64,000 nt of DNA. Source: Frigoribacterium sp. Leaf186 (lineage in GTDB: Bacteria > Actinomycetota > Actinomycetes > Actinomycetales > Microbacteriaceae). Under the pieces are notes generated by a model that saw only the letters and a program-made list of their open reading frames with translations, was not told where the DNA came from and did no database searches. Shown here piece by piece: positions 47,162 through 56,800 of this stretch. Position 1 is the first letter of the stretch; every line of letters starts with the position of its first letter. The translations under genes were made by a program, and so were the position numbers. The stretch covers positions 181,398-245,397 of the forward strand of contig NZ_LMPQ01000012.1 of assembly GCF_001423905.1 (NCBI RefSeq), written 5' to 3'.

Positions 47162-48712
47162 TCAGTCGCGCGAGATCCACGCCTCGACGTCGGCGACCGA
47201 GCGGGGGATGCCGACCGAGAGGTTCTCGGCCCCGTCGGCGGTGACCAGGATGTCGTCCTCGATGCGGACGCCGATGCCGCGGAACTCCTCCGGCACGGTG
47301 AGGTCGTCGGGCTGGAAGTACAGGCCGGGCTCGATCGTGAACACCATGCCGGGCTCGAGCACCCCGTCGAGGTAGAGGTCACGGCGGGCCGCGGCGCAGT
47401 CGTGCACGTCGATGCCGAGGTGGTGGCTCGTGCCGTGCACCATGTAGCGGCGGTGGTACTGGTGGTCGGGCTGCAGGGACTCGTCGGCCGTCACCGGCAG
47501 GAAGCCCCACTCGGCCGTGCGTTCGGCGATGACCTTCATGGCGGTCGCGTGGATCTCGCGGAAGGCGATGCCCGGACGCACGACGGCGAACGCGGCGTCG
47601 GCCGCCTCGAGCACGGCCTCGTAGACGAGGCGCTGCACGTCGGTGAACCGGCCGGAGACGGGCAGCGTCCGGGTGATGTCGGCGGTGTAGAGGCTGTCGA
47701 GCTCGATGCCGGCGTCGATCAGGATGAGGTCGCCGTCGCGCACGACGCCGTCGTTGCGCGTCCAGTGCAGGACGCAGGCGTGGTCGCCCGAGGCGGCGAT
47801 CGTGTCGTAGCCGACGGTGTTGCCGTCGGCCCGGGCACGGCGGTTGAAGGTGCCCTCGACGAGGCGTTCGCCGCGCGGGTGCGCGACGATGTCGTCGAAG
47901 TCGGCGATCACGTCGGTGAAGCCCTTGCCGGTGACCGTGACGGCCTCGCGCATCTGCGCCACCTCGTAGGCGTCCTTGACGAGCCGGAGCTCGCTGAGGT
48001 CGCGGGCGAGGTCGGCCGAGGTCGCGCGCACCGGCGAGCCGTCGACGTCGGGCCCGTCGCCGCCGGGAGCGTCGGCGTTGAGCCCTTCGGCGGTGCCGGT
48101 GGACGCCGCGGCGGGGGACTGCTCGGCGGCGGCCTCGACCACGGCGTCGAGACGCCGGGTCAGGTCGGGGTCGGCCTCGCGGACGACGAGGGTCGCCGCG
48201 TCGGTCGTGCTGACGACGGCCTCGAAGTCGGCGAGGTCGCGGGTCGCCAGGCCCAGGTCGGCGGCGACCTGCGGGAGCGAGGGGCGGGCACCGATCCAGA
48301 ACTCGCCGATCTCGGGGTTGGCGTAGAACTCGTCCGAGTCGCGGCCGGCGCTCGCCCTGAGGTAGAGCGTGGCGTCGTGGCCGTCGTCGGTGGGTTCGAG
48401 CACGAGCACCGAGCCGGGCACCGTGTCGGAACCCCATCCGGTCAGGTGCGAGAAGGCCGAGTGCGCCCGGAAGGGGTAGTCGCAGTCGTTCGAGCGGACC
48501 TTCGCCGAGCCGGCCGGCACGACGAGACGGGTGCCGGGGTGCAGCGCCGACAGGCGGGCGCGACGGTCGGCGGCGAAGGGCGCCTGTTCGCGCGGCTCGG
48601 GCAGCGCGTCGGGACGATCCGCCCACTGCGACGAGATGTAGTCCTTGAACGTGTCCGACCCGGGGGTGGTGGAGCGGTTGGTGGTCGCGCGCGGCGCCTT
48701 CTGATCAGCCAT
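47162..48712 (-). CDS. pepP: Xaa-Pro aminopeptidase (aminopeptidase P)
   Basis: A 516-residue M24 metallopeptidase that removes N-terminal residues before proline. The five metal ligands are in place: the two Asp in LIDAGIELDSLYTADITR, His in HGTSHHLGIDVHD, Glu in TIEPGLYF and Glu in GVRIEDDI. The N-terminal non-catalytic domain (about residues 45-230) matches PepP, with an extra Ala/Gly/Asp-rich insert around residues 205-225. The ATG at 48712 follows a GACAAT 6 nt upstream that may be a leaderless -10. Confidence 0.92.
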   Translation of the reverse strand: MADQKAPRATTNRSTTPGSDTFKDYISSQWADRPDALPEPREQAPFAADRRARLSALHPGTRLVVPAGSAKVRSNDCDYPFRAHSAFSHLTGWGSDTVPGSVLVLEPTDDGHDATLYLRASAGRDSDEFYANPEIGEFWIGARPSLPQVAADLGLATRDLADFEAVVSTTDAATLVVREADPDLTRRLDAVVEAAAEQSPAAASTGTAEGLNADAPGGDGPDVDGSPVRATSADLARDLSELRLVKDAYEVAQMREAVTVTGKGFTDVIADFDDIVAHPRGERLVEGTFNRRARADGNTVGYDTIAASGDHACVLHWTRNDGVVRDGDLILIDAGIELDSLYTADITRTLPVSGRFTDVQRLVYEAVLEAADAAFAVVRPGIAFREIHATAMKVIAERTAEWGFLPVTADESLQPDHQYHRRYMVHGTSHHLGIDVHDCAAARRDLYLDGVLEPGMVFTIEPGLYFQPDDLTVPEEFRGIGVRIEDDILVTADGAENLSVGIPRSVADVEAWISRD

Positions 48713-48736
48713 GCACCCATTGTCCCGCTGAACGGG

Positions 48737-48835
48737 CGTCACGCCCAGTCGGAGCATCGGGCCCAGTCGGAGCGTCACGCCCGGTCGGAGCGTCGGGCTC
48801 CGGTGCGTCGGGCTCCGGTGCGTCAGGCTCCGGTG
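48737..48835. repeat. Composite tandem array, 3 x 18 bp then 3 x 15 bp, after a stop codon
   Basis: Units of 18 bp at 48737-48790 (CGTCACGCCCAGTCGGAG and variants) continue as units of 15 bp at 48791-48835 (CGTCGGGCTCCGGTG). The last 15-bp unit contains the stop codon of the minus-strand gene ending at 48823. All unit lengths are multiples of three. Other copies read CGA where the stop copy reads TGA. Confidence 0.93.
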
Positions 48836-49854
48836 CGGCTGAGCTGCGCGACGACGGGCCGGTGGTCGCTGCCGGCGTCGTCGAGGTCGGTCACCACGCG
48901 GAACCCCGTGGTCAGCCACTGGTCGGTGGCCATGACGTGGTCGATCGGTGCGCCGAGCAGCGGGGGCACGTCGGTCGGCCAGGTGCCGACCCCGGCGTTG
49001 GCCGTCGCCGCGGCGGCGTCGCGGCAGGCACCGAGGTCGCCGCCGTCGGAGCCGAGGCCGGCGAGGTGGTCGAGCGTCGCGTTGAAGTCGCCGGCCATGA
49101 TGACGTCGCCCGAGCGGCAGACGTCGGCGAGGTAGCCGAGCCCGGCGCGCCACTGGCCCATGTGGTCGGGGGTGGGCGACACGGGGTGGGCGGCCACGAT
49201 CGTCGGCCCCTCGCCCGAGACGGGCGTCGCGACGACCGTCGGCAGGACCGGGGTCGTCCGGGCGTCGGTCACGCCGTCGTCGCCGATCTCGACCTGGTAG
49301 TCGCCGAGCGCCGCGCTGATGAGCAGGGTCGTCGACCGGCCGCTCGCGATGTCGTCGTACGCGACCGTGTGGACCCACATCGGCTTGCCGGCCGCACCCA
49401 TCGCCTCGGCGACGGCGACGCCGACCTCCTGCCGGGTCTCTGGCAGGGCGATGACGTCCGCGCCGACCTCGGTCGCCAGGGCGATCACGGCGTCGGCGCC
49501 GGTGGCCGCGCCGAGCGTGTTCCACGACAGGACCGTGACGTCGGTGGGGGTCCTCTCGACGAAGTCGGTGCGGCCGAGCCCCCTCGCCGTCACGACGCCC
49601 GCCGAGAGGGCGCCGAAGACCAGCAGGAGCACGGCCGCGCTGGCCGTCAGCGACCGGACGGGGCGCGCGACGAGTCCGAGCACGAGCAGCAGGACCATCA
49701 GGACGACGGCCACGGCGGCGGCCGCGAGTCGGAACGACACCACCTGGCTGACCGGCATCGTGCGCTGCAGCCCGACGGCCTGGGGCCAGAGGGCGACCAG
49801 GAGGGCGGCGGCGACGGCGAGGACGATGACGAGGGCGACGAGACGACGGATCAT
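48823..49854 (-). CDS. Membrane-anchored endonuclease/exonuclease/phosphatase-family protein
   Basis: A 343-residue protein with three N-terminal membrane segments (LVALVIVLAVAAALLVALW, LAAAAVAVVLMVLLLVLGLV, ASAAVLLLVFGALSAGVV) and an extracytoplasmic EEP domain. Catalytic motifs: VLSWNTLG, ALPET (metal Glu), AAHPVSPT, AGDFNAT, IDHVMAT and GSDHRPV. EEP enzymes cut phosphodiesters in lipids or nucleic acids; the substrate here is unknown. The ATG follows TAGGCT by 9 nt. It ends RTGA at a TGA within a tandem array. Upstream of pepP, same strand. Confidence 0.85.
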   Translation of the reverse strand: MIRRLVALVIVLAVAAALLVALWPQAVGLQRTMPVSQVVSFRLAAAAVAVVLMVLLLVLGLVARPVRSLTASAAVLLLVFGALSAGVVTARGLGRTDFVERTPTDVTVLSWNTLGAATGADAVIALATEVGADVIALPETRQEVGVAVAEAMGAAGKPMWVHTVAYDDIASGRSTTLLISAALGDYQVEIGDDGVTDARTTPVLPTVVATPVSGEGPTIVAAHPVSPTPDHMGQWRAGLGYLADVCRSGDVIMAGDFNATLDHLAGLGSDGGDLGACRDAAAATANAGVGTWPTDVPPLLGAPIDHVMATDQWLTTGFRVVTDLDDAGSDHRPVVAQLSRTGA

Positions 49855-49924
49855 GGCCCTTGGAGCCTAAGGGACGGCCGGGCGCGGGTCGGTCACCGCA
49901 CGGACGGCTCGGATGCGCGCCGCC

Positions 49925-49930
49925 TACGAT
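49925..49930 (+). promoter_or_regulatory. -10 element, leaderless PHP gene
   Basis: TACGAT ends 6 nt before the ATG at 49937. The GGGAGG directly before that ATG is too close to serve as a ribosome binding site. Confidence 0.55.
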
Positions 49931-49936
49931 GGGAGG

Positions 49937-50791
49937 ATGCCCACGCGCCTGGTCGACCTGCACACTCACTCGAGCGTGTCGGACGGCACCGAGACCCCGG
50001 CCGACCTCGTCGCCTCGGCGGTCCGGGCGGGTCTCGACACGGTGGCCCTGACCGACCACGACAGCACGGCCGGCTGGGCCGAGGCGTCGGCTGCCGTCGT
50101 CGGCACGGGCCTCACCCTCGTGCCCGGCATGGAGCTCAGCACTCGCCTCGGGCTGAACAGCGTGCACATGCTCGGCTACCTCTTCGACCCGGCGCACCCG
50201 GGCCTCGTGGCCGAGACGGCCCGCCTCCGTGACAGCAGGCTGCACCGGGCCGAGCGCATCGTCGAGCGCATCGCCGCCGACTACGACCTCACCTGGGGCG
50301 ACGTGCTCGCCCAGGCCAGCTCGGGCGCGACCCTCGGCAGGCCGCACATCGCCGACGCCCTCGTCGCCAAGGGGTACGCGCCCGACCGCAGCGCCGCCTT
50401 CGCGGGCATCCTGCACTGGCGGTCCGGGTACTACGAACCGCACGAGGCCCCCAGCCCGTTGATCGGCGTCCGGTTGATCCGCGAGGCCGGGGGAGTCCCC
50501 GTCATCGCGCACCCGGCGACCCGGGGCCGCGAGCCCAACGTGTCGAGCGAGGGCTTCGAGGCCCTCGTCGACGCCGGCCTGCTCGGCGTCGAGGTCGACC
50601 ACCGCGAGAACACCACCGCGGGCCGGTCTCGCCTGCTCGAACTCGCCCGCCAGCACGACCTCATCGTGACCGGGTCGAGCGACTACCACGGCGACGGCAA
50701 GCCGAACCGCTTGGGCGAGAACACCACCGCGCCCGAGCAACTCGACCGCATCGTCGACGCGGCGACCGGGTGGGTGCCCGTCCGCGGCTGA
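49937..50791 (+). CDS. PHP-domain metallo-phosphoesterase
   Basis: A 284-residue polymerase-and-histidinol-phosphatase (PHP) domain protein. Metal-binding motifs are DLHTHSSVSDG, LTDHDSTAGW, PGMELST, VIAHPATRG and GSSDYHGDG. Close relatives of this architecture (with an insertion after the first third) include 3',5'-nucleoside bisphosphate phosphatases, so turnover of pAp-like or oligonucleotide products is plausible, not proven. Start chosen from the leaderless -10 and family start; an ATG 24 nt upstream is in frame. Confidence 0.85.
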   Translation: MPTRLVDLHTHSSVSDGTETPADLVASAVRAGLDTVALTDHDSTAGWAEASAAVVGTGLTLVPGMELSTRLGLNSVHMLGYLFDPAHPGLVAETARLRDSRLHRAERIVERIAADYDLTWGDVLAQASSGATLGRPHIADALVAKGYAPDRSAAFAGILHWRSGYYEPHEAPSPLIGVRLIREAGGVPVIAHPATRGREPNVSSEGFEALVDAGLLGVEVDHRENTTAGRSRLLELARQHDLIVTGSSDYHGDGKPNRLGENTTAPEQLDRIVDAATGWVPVRG

Positions 50792-50827
50792 CGCGACCGG
50801 CGCCTCCTCGGCCCGTGGCATGACGCA

Positions 50828-50863
50828 CGAGACCCCCTCGACGCGGACGTCGAGGGGGTCTCG
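50828..50863. terminator. Bidirectional terminator between the PHP and DEAD-box genes
   Basis: A perfect 16-bp stem (cgagaccccctcgacg and complement) with loop CGGA between two convergent genes. Confidence 0.88.
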
Positions 50864-50876
50864 TGGTGGCCGGGGC

Positions 50877-52346
50877 TCAGCCCTGGGGCTGCGACGACGA
50901 GTCGCCCGCCGGGCGGCGGCGACGATTGCGGCTGCGCTTGCGCGGTGCCTCACCCGTGCCGTCGGCGGAGGGAGCCGTCGCCTCGGACGGCTGCGAGGCC
51001 CCGCGACCCGTGGCCGACGGTTCGCCCGAGGTGCGGACCGGGGCATCGCCGCGACCGCGGCCGCGACCCCTGTCGCGGTCGCCCTGGGGGCCGCCGGTGC
51101 GCTCGCGTGAGCCGGTCGAACCGGCCTTGACCGCCGACAACGAGGTCGCGCGCAGGCGTCCCTTGGTGCCGACGGGGATGTCGAGGTCGGTGAAGAGGTG
51201 CGGGCTCGACGAGTAGGTCTCGACCGGCTCGGGCTGACCCATGTCGAGCGCCCGGTTGATCAGGGCCCACTTGTGCAGGTCGTCCCAGTCGACGAAGGTC
51301 ACCGCGATGCCGGTCTTGCCCGCGCGGCCGGTGCGGCCGGCGCGGTGCAGGTAGGTGTCGTGGTCGTCGGGCACGGTGTGGTTGATCACGTGCGTGACGT
51401 CGTTGACGTCGATGCCTCGGGCCGCGACGTCGGTCGCGATGAGGATGTCTTTCTTGCCCGCCTTGAAGGCGGCCATCGCACGCTCGCGCTGCTCTTGGTT
51501 CAGGTCGCCGTGCACGGCCGCGGCGTTGAAGCCACGGTCGTTGAGCTCTTCGACGAGCTTGGCGGCGGCACGCTTGGTGCGCGTGAAGACGACGGTCTTG
51601 CCACGGCCCTCGGCCTGCAGGATGCGGGCGATCACCTCGTCCTTGTCGAGCGAGTGCGCCCGGTAGACGACGTGCTTGATGTTCGCCTGGGTCAGGCCCT
51701 CGTCGGGGTCGGTCGCCCGGATGTGGATCGGCTTCGACATGAAGCGACGCGCCAGCGCCACGATCGGGCCGGGCATCGTCGCCGAGAACAGCATGGTGTG
51801 ACGCGTGGCCGGCACCTGCTGGAAGATCTTCTCGATGTCGCTCAAGAAGCCCAGGTCGAGCATCTTGTCGGCCTCGTCGAGGACGACCTCTTGCACCTCT
51901 TTCAGGTTCAGGAGGCGCTGGCCGGCCAGGTCGAGGAGGCGCCCCGGGGTGCCGACCACGATCTGGGCGCCGGCCTTGAGCTGTTCGACCTGGCCCTCGT
52001 AGGCCTTGCCGCCGTAGATGCTTACGATCTTCGTCGCGCGGTTCGACGTGGCGACCTCGAGGTCGTCGGCCACCTGGACGCAGAGCTCGCGGGTGGGGAC
52101 GACGACGAGCACCTTGACGCCGGGGGCCGGGTCGAGGCCGATGCGCTGGATGATCGGGAGGCCGAAGCCGAAGGTCTTGCCGGTGCCCGTCTTGGCCTGG
52201 CCGATGATGTCTTGGCCGGCGAGGGCGAGGGGGATGGTCTGGGTCTGGATGGGGAAAGGTTCGAGGATCCCCTTCGACGCCAGAGCGTCGACCATGTCGG
52301 GGTCGATCGCGAGGTCAGTGAATGTCAAAGTGTTGCCCTGTCTCAT
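50877..52346 (-). CDS. DEAD-box RNA helicase (RhlE-like)
   Basis: A 489-residue ATP-dependent RNA helicase. Motifs in order: Q-motif PFPIQTQTI, AKTGTGKT, PTRELC, TPGRL, LDEADKMLD, FSATMP and HRAGRTGRAG. A basic, Arg/Gly-rich tail of about 100 residues (GDRDRGRGRGRG ... KRSRNRRRR) should bind RNA. The role is RNA structure remodelling, for example in ribosome assembly or decay. TAAACT on the minus strand (52363-52368) gives a leader of about 10 nt. Divergent from the ferritin-like gene, as mycobacterial rhlE is near its homologue. Confidence 0.92.
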   Translation of the reverse strand: MRQGNTLTFTDLAIDPDMVDALASKGILEPFPIQTQTIPLALAGQDIIGQAKTGTGKTFGFGLPIIQRIGLDPAPGVKVLVVVPTRELCVQVADDLEVATSNRATKIVSIYGGKAYEGQVEQLKAGAQIVVGTPGRLLDLAGQRLLNLKEVQEVVLDEADKMLDLGFLSDIEKIFQQVPATRHTMLFSATMPGPIVALARRFMSKPIHIRATDPDEGLTQANIKHVVYRAHSLDKDEVIARILQAEGRGKTVVFTRTKRAAAKLVEELNDRGFNAAAVHGDLNQEQRERAMAAFKAGKKDILIATDVAARGIDVNDVTHVINHTVPDDHDTYLHRAGRTGRAGKTGIAVTFVDWDDLHKWALINRALDMGQPEPVETYSSSPHLFTDLDIPVGTKGRLRATSLSAVKAGSTGSRERTGGPQGDRDRGRGRGRGDAPVRTSGEPSATGRGASQPSEATAPSADGTGEAPRKRSRNRRRRPAGDSSSQPQG

Positions 52347-52400
52347 ATAGGGGGATGCGAGGAGTTTAGCCCGTCGCGACGGGGGGCCTCTCGGACCCCG

Positions 52401-52406
52401 TAAGAT
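52401..52406 (+). promoter_or_regulatory. -10 element, leaderless ferritin-like gene
   Basis: TAAGAT ends 6 nt before the GTG at 52413, which picks this GTG among three in-frame GTGs (52407, 52413, 52416). Confidence 0.6.
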
Positions 52407-52412
52407 GTGGGC

Positions 52413-53132
52413 GTGGTGTCCTGGCCCGGTCGAGGTGCGAAGCGCGGCGTCCCGTCCCTGCAGTGGCCGCGGCCCGCCGCGAAGCCGACCCCCGTGGCCC
52501 GCGTCGAACTCGACCAGTTCACCCCCGACCTCCTGGTCTTCCTGGGCCACGCGGCCTACCTCGAACTCGCCCTGTTCGAGACGCTCGGGCGGTCGTCGGC
52601 GTTCGCCCCCGACGTGCGAGCCAAAGAGACCACGGGCCGCATCGCCGAGACCACGCTCGCCCGGCACCGCGGGCTCGTGGCCGAGATCGAGCGGTCGGGC
52701 CACGACGCCACCGAGTCGATGGAGCCCCACATCGCCGCGATCGACGAGTTCCGGGCCCGCACCGAGGGCACCGACTGGTACGAGGCGATCGTGGCCGACT
52801 ACGTCGCGGCCGGCCTGCTCAACGACGTCTTCGTGCGGTTGGCGGCAGGGCTCTCCGCCGACCACCACAAACGCATCGTCTCGGTGCTCGAGGCCCACGA
52901 CGACGCGCCCCTCGTGGTGCGAGAACTGTCGGCGGCCATCGAGGCCGACCCGCGGCTCGCCTCGCGACTGGCCCTCTGGGGTCGGCGCCTGGTGGGCGAC
53001 ACGCTCCTCGTCGCCCGGGCCGCGGTGGCCGCGTCGCACGTGTCGGCCGACGACGAGCGCCTCGAACCCGTCTTCACCGAGCTGATCGCCGCCCACACCC
53101 GGCGCATGGACGCCCTCGGCCTGACGGCCTAG
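52413..53132 (+). CDS. Ferritin-like fold protein, unknown function
   Basis: A 239-residue, mostly helical protein. After a basic, disordered N-terminus (about 28 residues) come four or more long helices with acidic and His residues (LVFLGHAAYLELALFETL, TTLARHRGLVAEIERSG, LSADHHKRIVSVLEAHD), consistent with the ferritin-like di-iron fold and with the actinobacterial family beside rhlE. Several expected ExxH pairs are not clear, so iron binding is uncertain. Leaderless GTG start. Low-complexity repeats follow the stop. Confidence 0.7.
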   Translation: MVSWPGRGAKRGVPSLQWPRPAAKPTPVARVELDQFTPDLLVFLGHAAYLELALFETLGRSSAFAPDVRAKETTGRIAETTLARHRGLVAEIERSGHDATESMEPHIAAIDEFRARTEGTDWYEAIVADYVAAGLLNDVFVRLAAGLSADHHKRIVSVLEAHDDAPLVVRELSAAIEADPRLASRLALWGRRLVGDTLLVARAAVAASHVSADDERLEPVFTELIAAHTRRMDALGLTA

Positions 53133-53195
53133 GGGCCTGACGGGCCTGGGCCTGTCGGACTGTGGACTTGACCGCCTGACGGCCTGACGGCCCCG
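53118..53195. repeat. Degenerate GCCTGACGG-type repeats around and after a stop codon
   Basis: Variants of GGCCTGACGG recur from the end of the ferritin-like gene (ggcctgacggcctag) through the 74-bp gap (ggcctgacgggcct, gcctgacggcctgacggcc). Two genes converge here. Confidence 0.75.
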
Positions 53196-53206
53196 GGAGG
53201 CGCGGG

Positions 53207-53503
53207 TCAGGCCGTCGCGCGGAGCAGGCGGGCGAACTGCTCGGTGTCGCGAGCACGCCGGCGCACCGCCACGACCCGGCAGGCGACGATCGCCGCGACG
53301 CCGGGCAGCACGAGGCCGACGACCCAGATCCAGCCGCCGTCGGCGGGCCAGCCGGCCCAGGTGAGGGCCTCCCAGACGACCGCCGCCACGACGGCACCGA
53401 CGGCCGGGGCGAGCAACACGCCGCGCGTGTCGGCGGCGGGCAGCGCGTAGTGGAGGACGAACCCGAGGATCGCGCCCCCCAGGACGATGAAGAGGAGTTC
53501 CAC
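53207..53503 (-). CDS. Small membrane protein
   Basis: A 98-residue protein with three hydrophobic segments (LLFIVLGGAILGFVLHYAL, LLAPAVGAVVAAVVWEAL, WIWVVGLVLPGVAAIVACRVVAV) and a short basic tail (RRRARDTEQFARLLRATA). I do not recognise a function. It starts 2 nt after the DUF3107 stop, so both are in one unit transcribed right to left. Confidence 0.7.
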   Translation of the reverse strand: MELLFIVLGGAILGFVLHYALPAADTRGVLLAPAVGAVVAAVVWEALTWAGWPADGGWIWVVGLVLPGVAAIVACRVVAVRRRARDTEQFARLLRATA

Positions 53504-53505
53504 GG

Positions 53506-53730
53506 TCAGCTCACGAAGCCGACCTTGCGGCTCTCTTCACTGCCGATCTCGACGTAGGCGAGCGACGCCGTGGGCACGACGTAGGTCTTGCCCTTCGAGT
53601 CGGCAAGGGTGACGAACGACTTGCTGCCGTCGAGCGCGTCGCCGACGACCTTCTCGACCTCGGCCGCGGTCTGCGACGTCTCGAAGCTGATCTCACGGGG
53701 GCTGTTGGTGATGCCGATGCGAATGTCCAC
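53506..53730 (-). CDS. DUF3107 small protein
   Basis: A 74-residue protein (DIRIGITNSPREISFETSQT then SLAYVEIGSEESRKVGF) of the DUF3107 family, conserved in actinobacteria and of unknown function. From memory its mycobacterial homologue is known as the T-cell antigen TB9.4 and lies in the same neighbourhood between rhlE and adnA. The GTG start is set by a leaderless TACCTT 6 nt upstream. Confidence 0.9.
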   Translation of the reverse strand: MDIRIGITNSPREISFETSQTAAEVEKVVGDALDGSKSFVTLADSKGKTYVVPTASLAYVEIGSEESRKVGFVS

Positions 53731-53736
53731 GTCGTA

Positions 53737-53742
53737 AAGGTA
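53737..53742 (-). promoter_or_regulatory. -10 element, leaderless DUF3107 gene
   Basis: TACCTT on the minus strand ends 6 nt before the GTG at 53730. Confidence 0.55.
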
Positions 53743-53844
53743 TCCGACCGGCCGGTCCCTCGGTCCGTGCGTTCACTGACGGCGCACAACCGGGGACGGG
53801 TCCCCCTCCGACCCGTGTCCGCCGGCGATGTCGGTCGGAGCCGA

Positions 53845-53850
53845 TAGCGT
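53845..53850 (+). promoter_or_regulatory. -10 element, leaderless adnA
   Basis: TAGCGT ends 7 nt before the ATG at 53858. No LexA-type palindrome is visible in the gap 53731-53857. Confidence 0.6.
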
Positions 53851-53857
53851 CGAGCAC

Positions 53858-56800
53858 ATGGCTCCGACCGTCTCCCCGCCCGCCTCGGGTCCGGTGCGCG
53901 CCGAGGCGCCTCCGGCGCTCGACGACTCGCAGCGTGCGGTGCTCGACCTGCCGGACGGCCGGTCGGCCGCCGTCGTCGGCGCACCGGGGTCGGGCAAGAC
54001 CCGCACCCTCGTCGAGTTCGTCGTCGATCGCGTCGAGGGGCGTGGCTGGGGCCCGACGGCCGTCCTGGCCCTCGCACCGACCCGGTCGACGGCCACGACC
54101 CTGCGTGACGTCATCGCCTCGAGGCTCACCGTTCCCACCCCGGGGCCCCTGGCGCGGACCGTCTCGTCCCTCGCATTCGACGTCGTGGGGCACGCGGCGC
54201 GGCTCGCGGGCCTGCCGGTGCCGACGCTCCTGACCGGCGGCGACCAAGACACCATCGTCCGGTCGTTGCTCGAGGGGCACGAGGCGGACGCCACGGGTCC
54301 GACCTGGCCCGACGAGCTGGGCCCCACGGTGCGCAGGCTCCGCGGGTTCCGCACCGAACTGCGCGAGGTGCTCATGCGATCGACCGAGCACCGCATCGAC
54401 TCGGACGGCCTGCGCCTCGCGGCCGAGCGGGCCGGTCGACCCGAGTGGGCCGCGGTCGCCGACTTCCGCGACGAGTACCTCTCGGTGCTCGACGCGTCCC
54501 GTGGCCGTCACCTCGACTCGGCCGAGCTCGTCGACTACGCCGTCGCCGCCCTCGACCGGGGTGAGACCTCCCCGGTCGTCGACGGGCTGCGGGTCGTCCT
54601 CGTGGACGACGCGCACGAGGCGACCGAGTCCACGCTCGCCCTGTTGCGCGCCCTGGTGCGACGGGGCGTCGCGGTCGTCGCCTTCGGCGACCCCGACCTC
54701 TCGACCAGCGCGTTCCGCGGCGGCACCCCCGACGTCCTCGGGCGGCTCGGCCCGCGCCTCCACCTGTCCGACGTCGAGACCCTCTACCTCTCGACGGCCC
54801 ACCGCCACCGGCCGCCGCTCCGGGACCTCGTGCGACGGGTGACCGCCCGCATCGGCACGGCGGGGGCCGGTCGTCAGCACGCTGCGGCGCCCGCCGCCGT
54901 CGAACACGACCCCGGGTCCGCGCCCGACGCCGACGTTCCCGCCGTCGTCACGGTGCGGGCCGACAGCCCGACGCACGAGGTGGCCTCGGTGGCCCGTCTG
55001 CTGCGCGAGCACCATCTCGTCCGCCGGGTGCCGTGGTCGCGCATGATGGTCGTCGTCCGCAGCGGCGGTCAGGTGGCCGGTGTCGCCCGGGGGCTGCAAC
55101 TCGCCGAGGTGCCGACCCGGACCTCGGTCGCCGGTCGGGCCGTGCGCGACGAGCACGCGGCGCGCCACCTGTTGCTCGCCGCCTCCGTGGCGGTCGGGCG
55201 AGACGAACTGACGGCCGAGCTGGCCACCGAGCTGCTGCTGGGGCCGCTCGCCGGCTTCGATCCGCTCTCGCTCAGGCGCCTCCGGCTCGCGTTGCGCGCC
55301 GACGAACTGGCGTCCGGCGGCGTGCGCCCGGCCGACGACCTGCTTGTCGAGGCGCTAAAGGGCCCCGGCAGGTTCGTCACGATCGACTCGAGGTTCGCGG
55401 CCCGTGCCGGGCGCTTCTCGACGAGCCTGGACGCGGCGCGCCGGTCGGCGGCCGTCGGAGGCAGCATCGAAGAGGTGCTCTGGGGCCTGTGGGAGCGCAG
55501 CGGACTCGCGGCCGAGTGGTCGGCCCAGAGCGCGGGTCGCGGCATCGTCGCCGCCGAGGCCGATCGCCACCTCGACGGGGTCGTCGCCCTCTTCACCGCC
55601 GCGAAGCGCTTCGTCGAGCGGACGCCCGAGGCTGCGCCCGGGGCGTTCCTCGACGCGCTCCTCGGCGCCGAGGTCCCCGAAGACACCCTCTCGCCCCAGG
55701 CGACGACCGAGACCGTGCTGGTGTGCACGCCGTCCGCCGCCGTGGGCGTCGAGGTCGACGTCGTGGTCGCCGCCCGCCTGCAGGACGGCGTGTGGCCGAA
55801 CCTCCGCGTCCGGGGCGGACTGCTGGGGCCCGACGACCTGGTGTCCCTGGCCGAGCACGGTCTGCTGGAGCGCGGCCCGCACGAGGGTGCGCCGAACGGC
55901 CCCGGCGCGGCCGACGATCGCGACGACGAGCCGGTCGCCCCGTCCGACGCCCGGGCCGCGGTGCTGTCCGACGAGCTGCGCATGTTCGCCCTCACGGTGT
56001 CGCGAGCCACCCGGCAGGTCGTCCTCTCGTGCACCGCGAACGACGACGAGGGGCCCTCGCCGTTCTTCCGCCTGCTGCCCGACGACTGCCCCGAGGCCCC
56101 GGTGGGCCACCCGTTGTCGTTGCGGGGTCTCGTCGGCCACCTGCGACACGTGCTCGTCTCGTCGCCCCACGGCCCGCGCGCCGACGACGCGACCGAGGCG
56201 CTGGCACGGCTGGCCGCCGAGGGCGTCGCGGGCGCCTCTCCCGACGACTGGTACGGGTTGCTCGAGCCGAGCACGACCGAGCCGCTGATCGACCTCGACG
56301 ACCCCGAGGCCCACGTGCCCGTCTCGCCGTCGCAGCTGGGTTCGTTCGAAGAGTGCCCCCTGCACTGGTTCGTCGACCGCTTCGGCGGGTCGGCGCCCAA
56401 CGCCGCGATGGGTCTCGGCACCGTCCTGCACGACGTCATGGAGCACGCCGAGGGCACCGACGTCGACTCCCTGTGGCAGGCGGTCGAGGGCCGCTGGCCC
56501 GAACTCGAGTTCGAGTCGGCCTGGATCGCCGAGTCCGAGAAGCACCGGGCGCGAGCCATGACCGAGAGCCTGTCCGCCTACCTGCGCGACTTCGAGGCCT
56601 CGGGCGGCAGCCTGCTCGGAGCCGAGTCCACCTTCACCCTCGACGTCGGGCCGGCCCGGCTCCGCGGCTCGATCGACCGGGTCGAACGCACCCGCGACGG
56701 TGCCGCCGTCATCGTCGACCTCAAGACGGGTCGGTCGGCCCCGACGTCGGCGCAGGCCGTGGCCGACCACCCGCAGCTGGGCAGCTACCAGGTCGCCCTG

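Noticed and set aside
48713-51046. A long minus-strand frame in line with pepP.
   Set aside because: It is open only through GC bias across the EEP and PHP genes; the pepP family begins at 48712.
53731-53857. SOS (LexA) box before adnA.
   Set aside because: No GAAC-N4-GTTC-type palindrome is present; only a leaderless -10 is seen.
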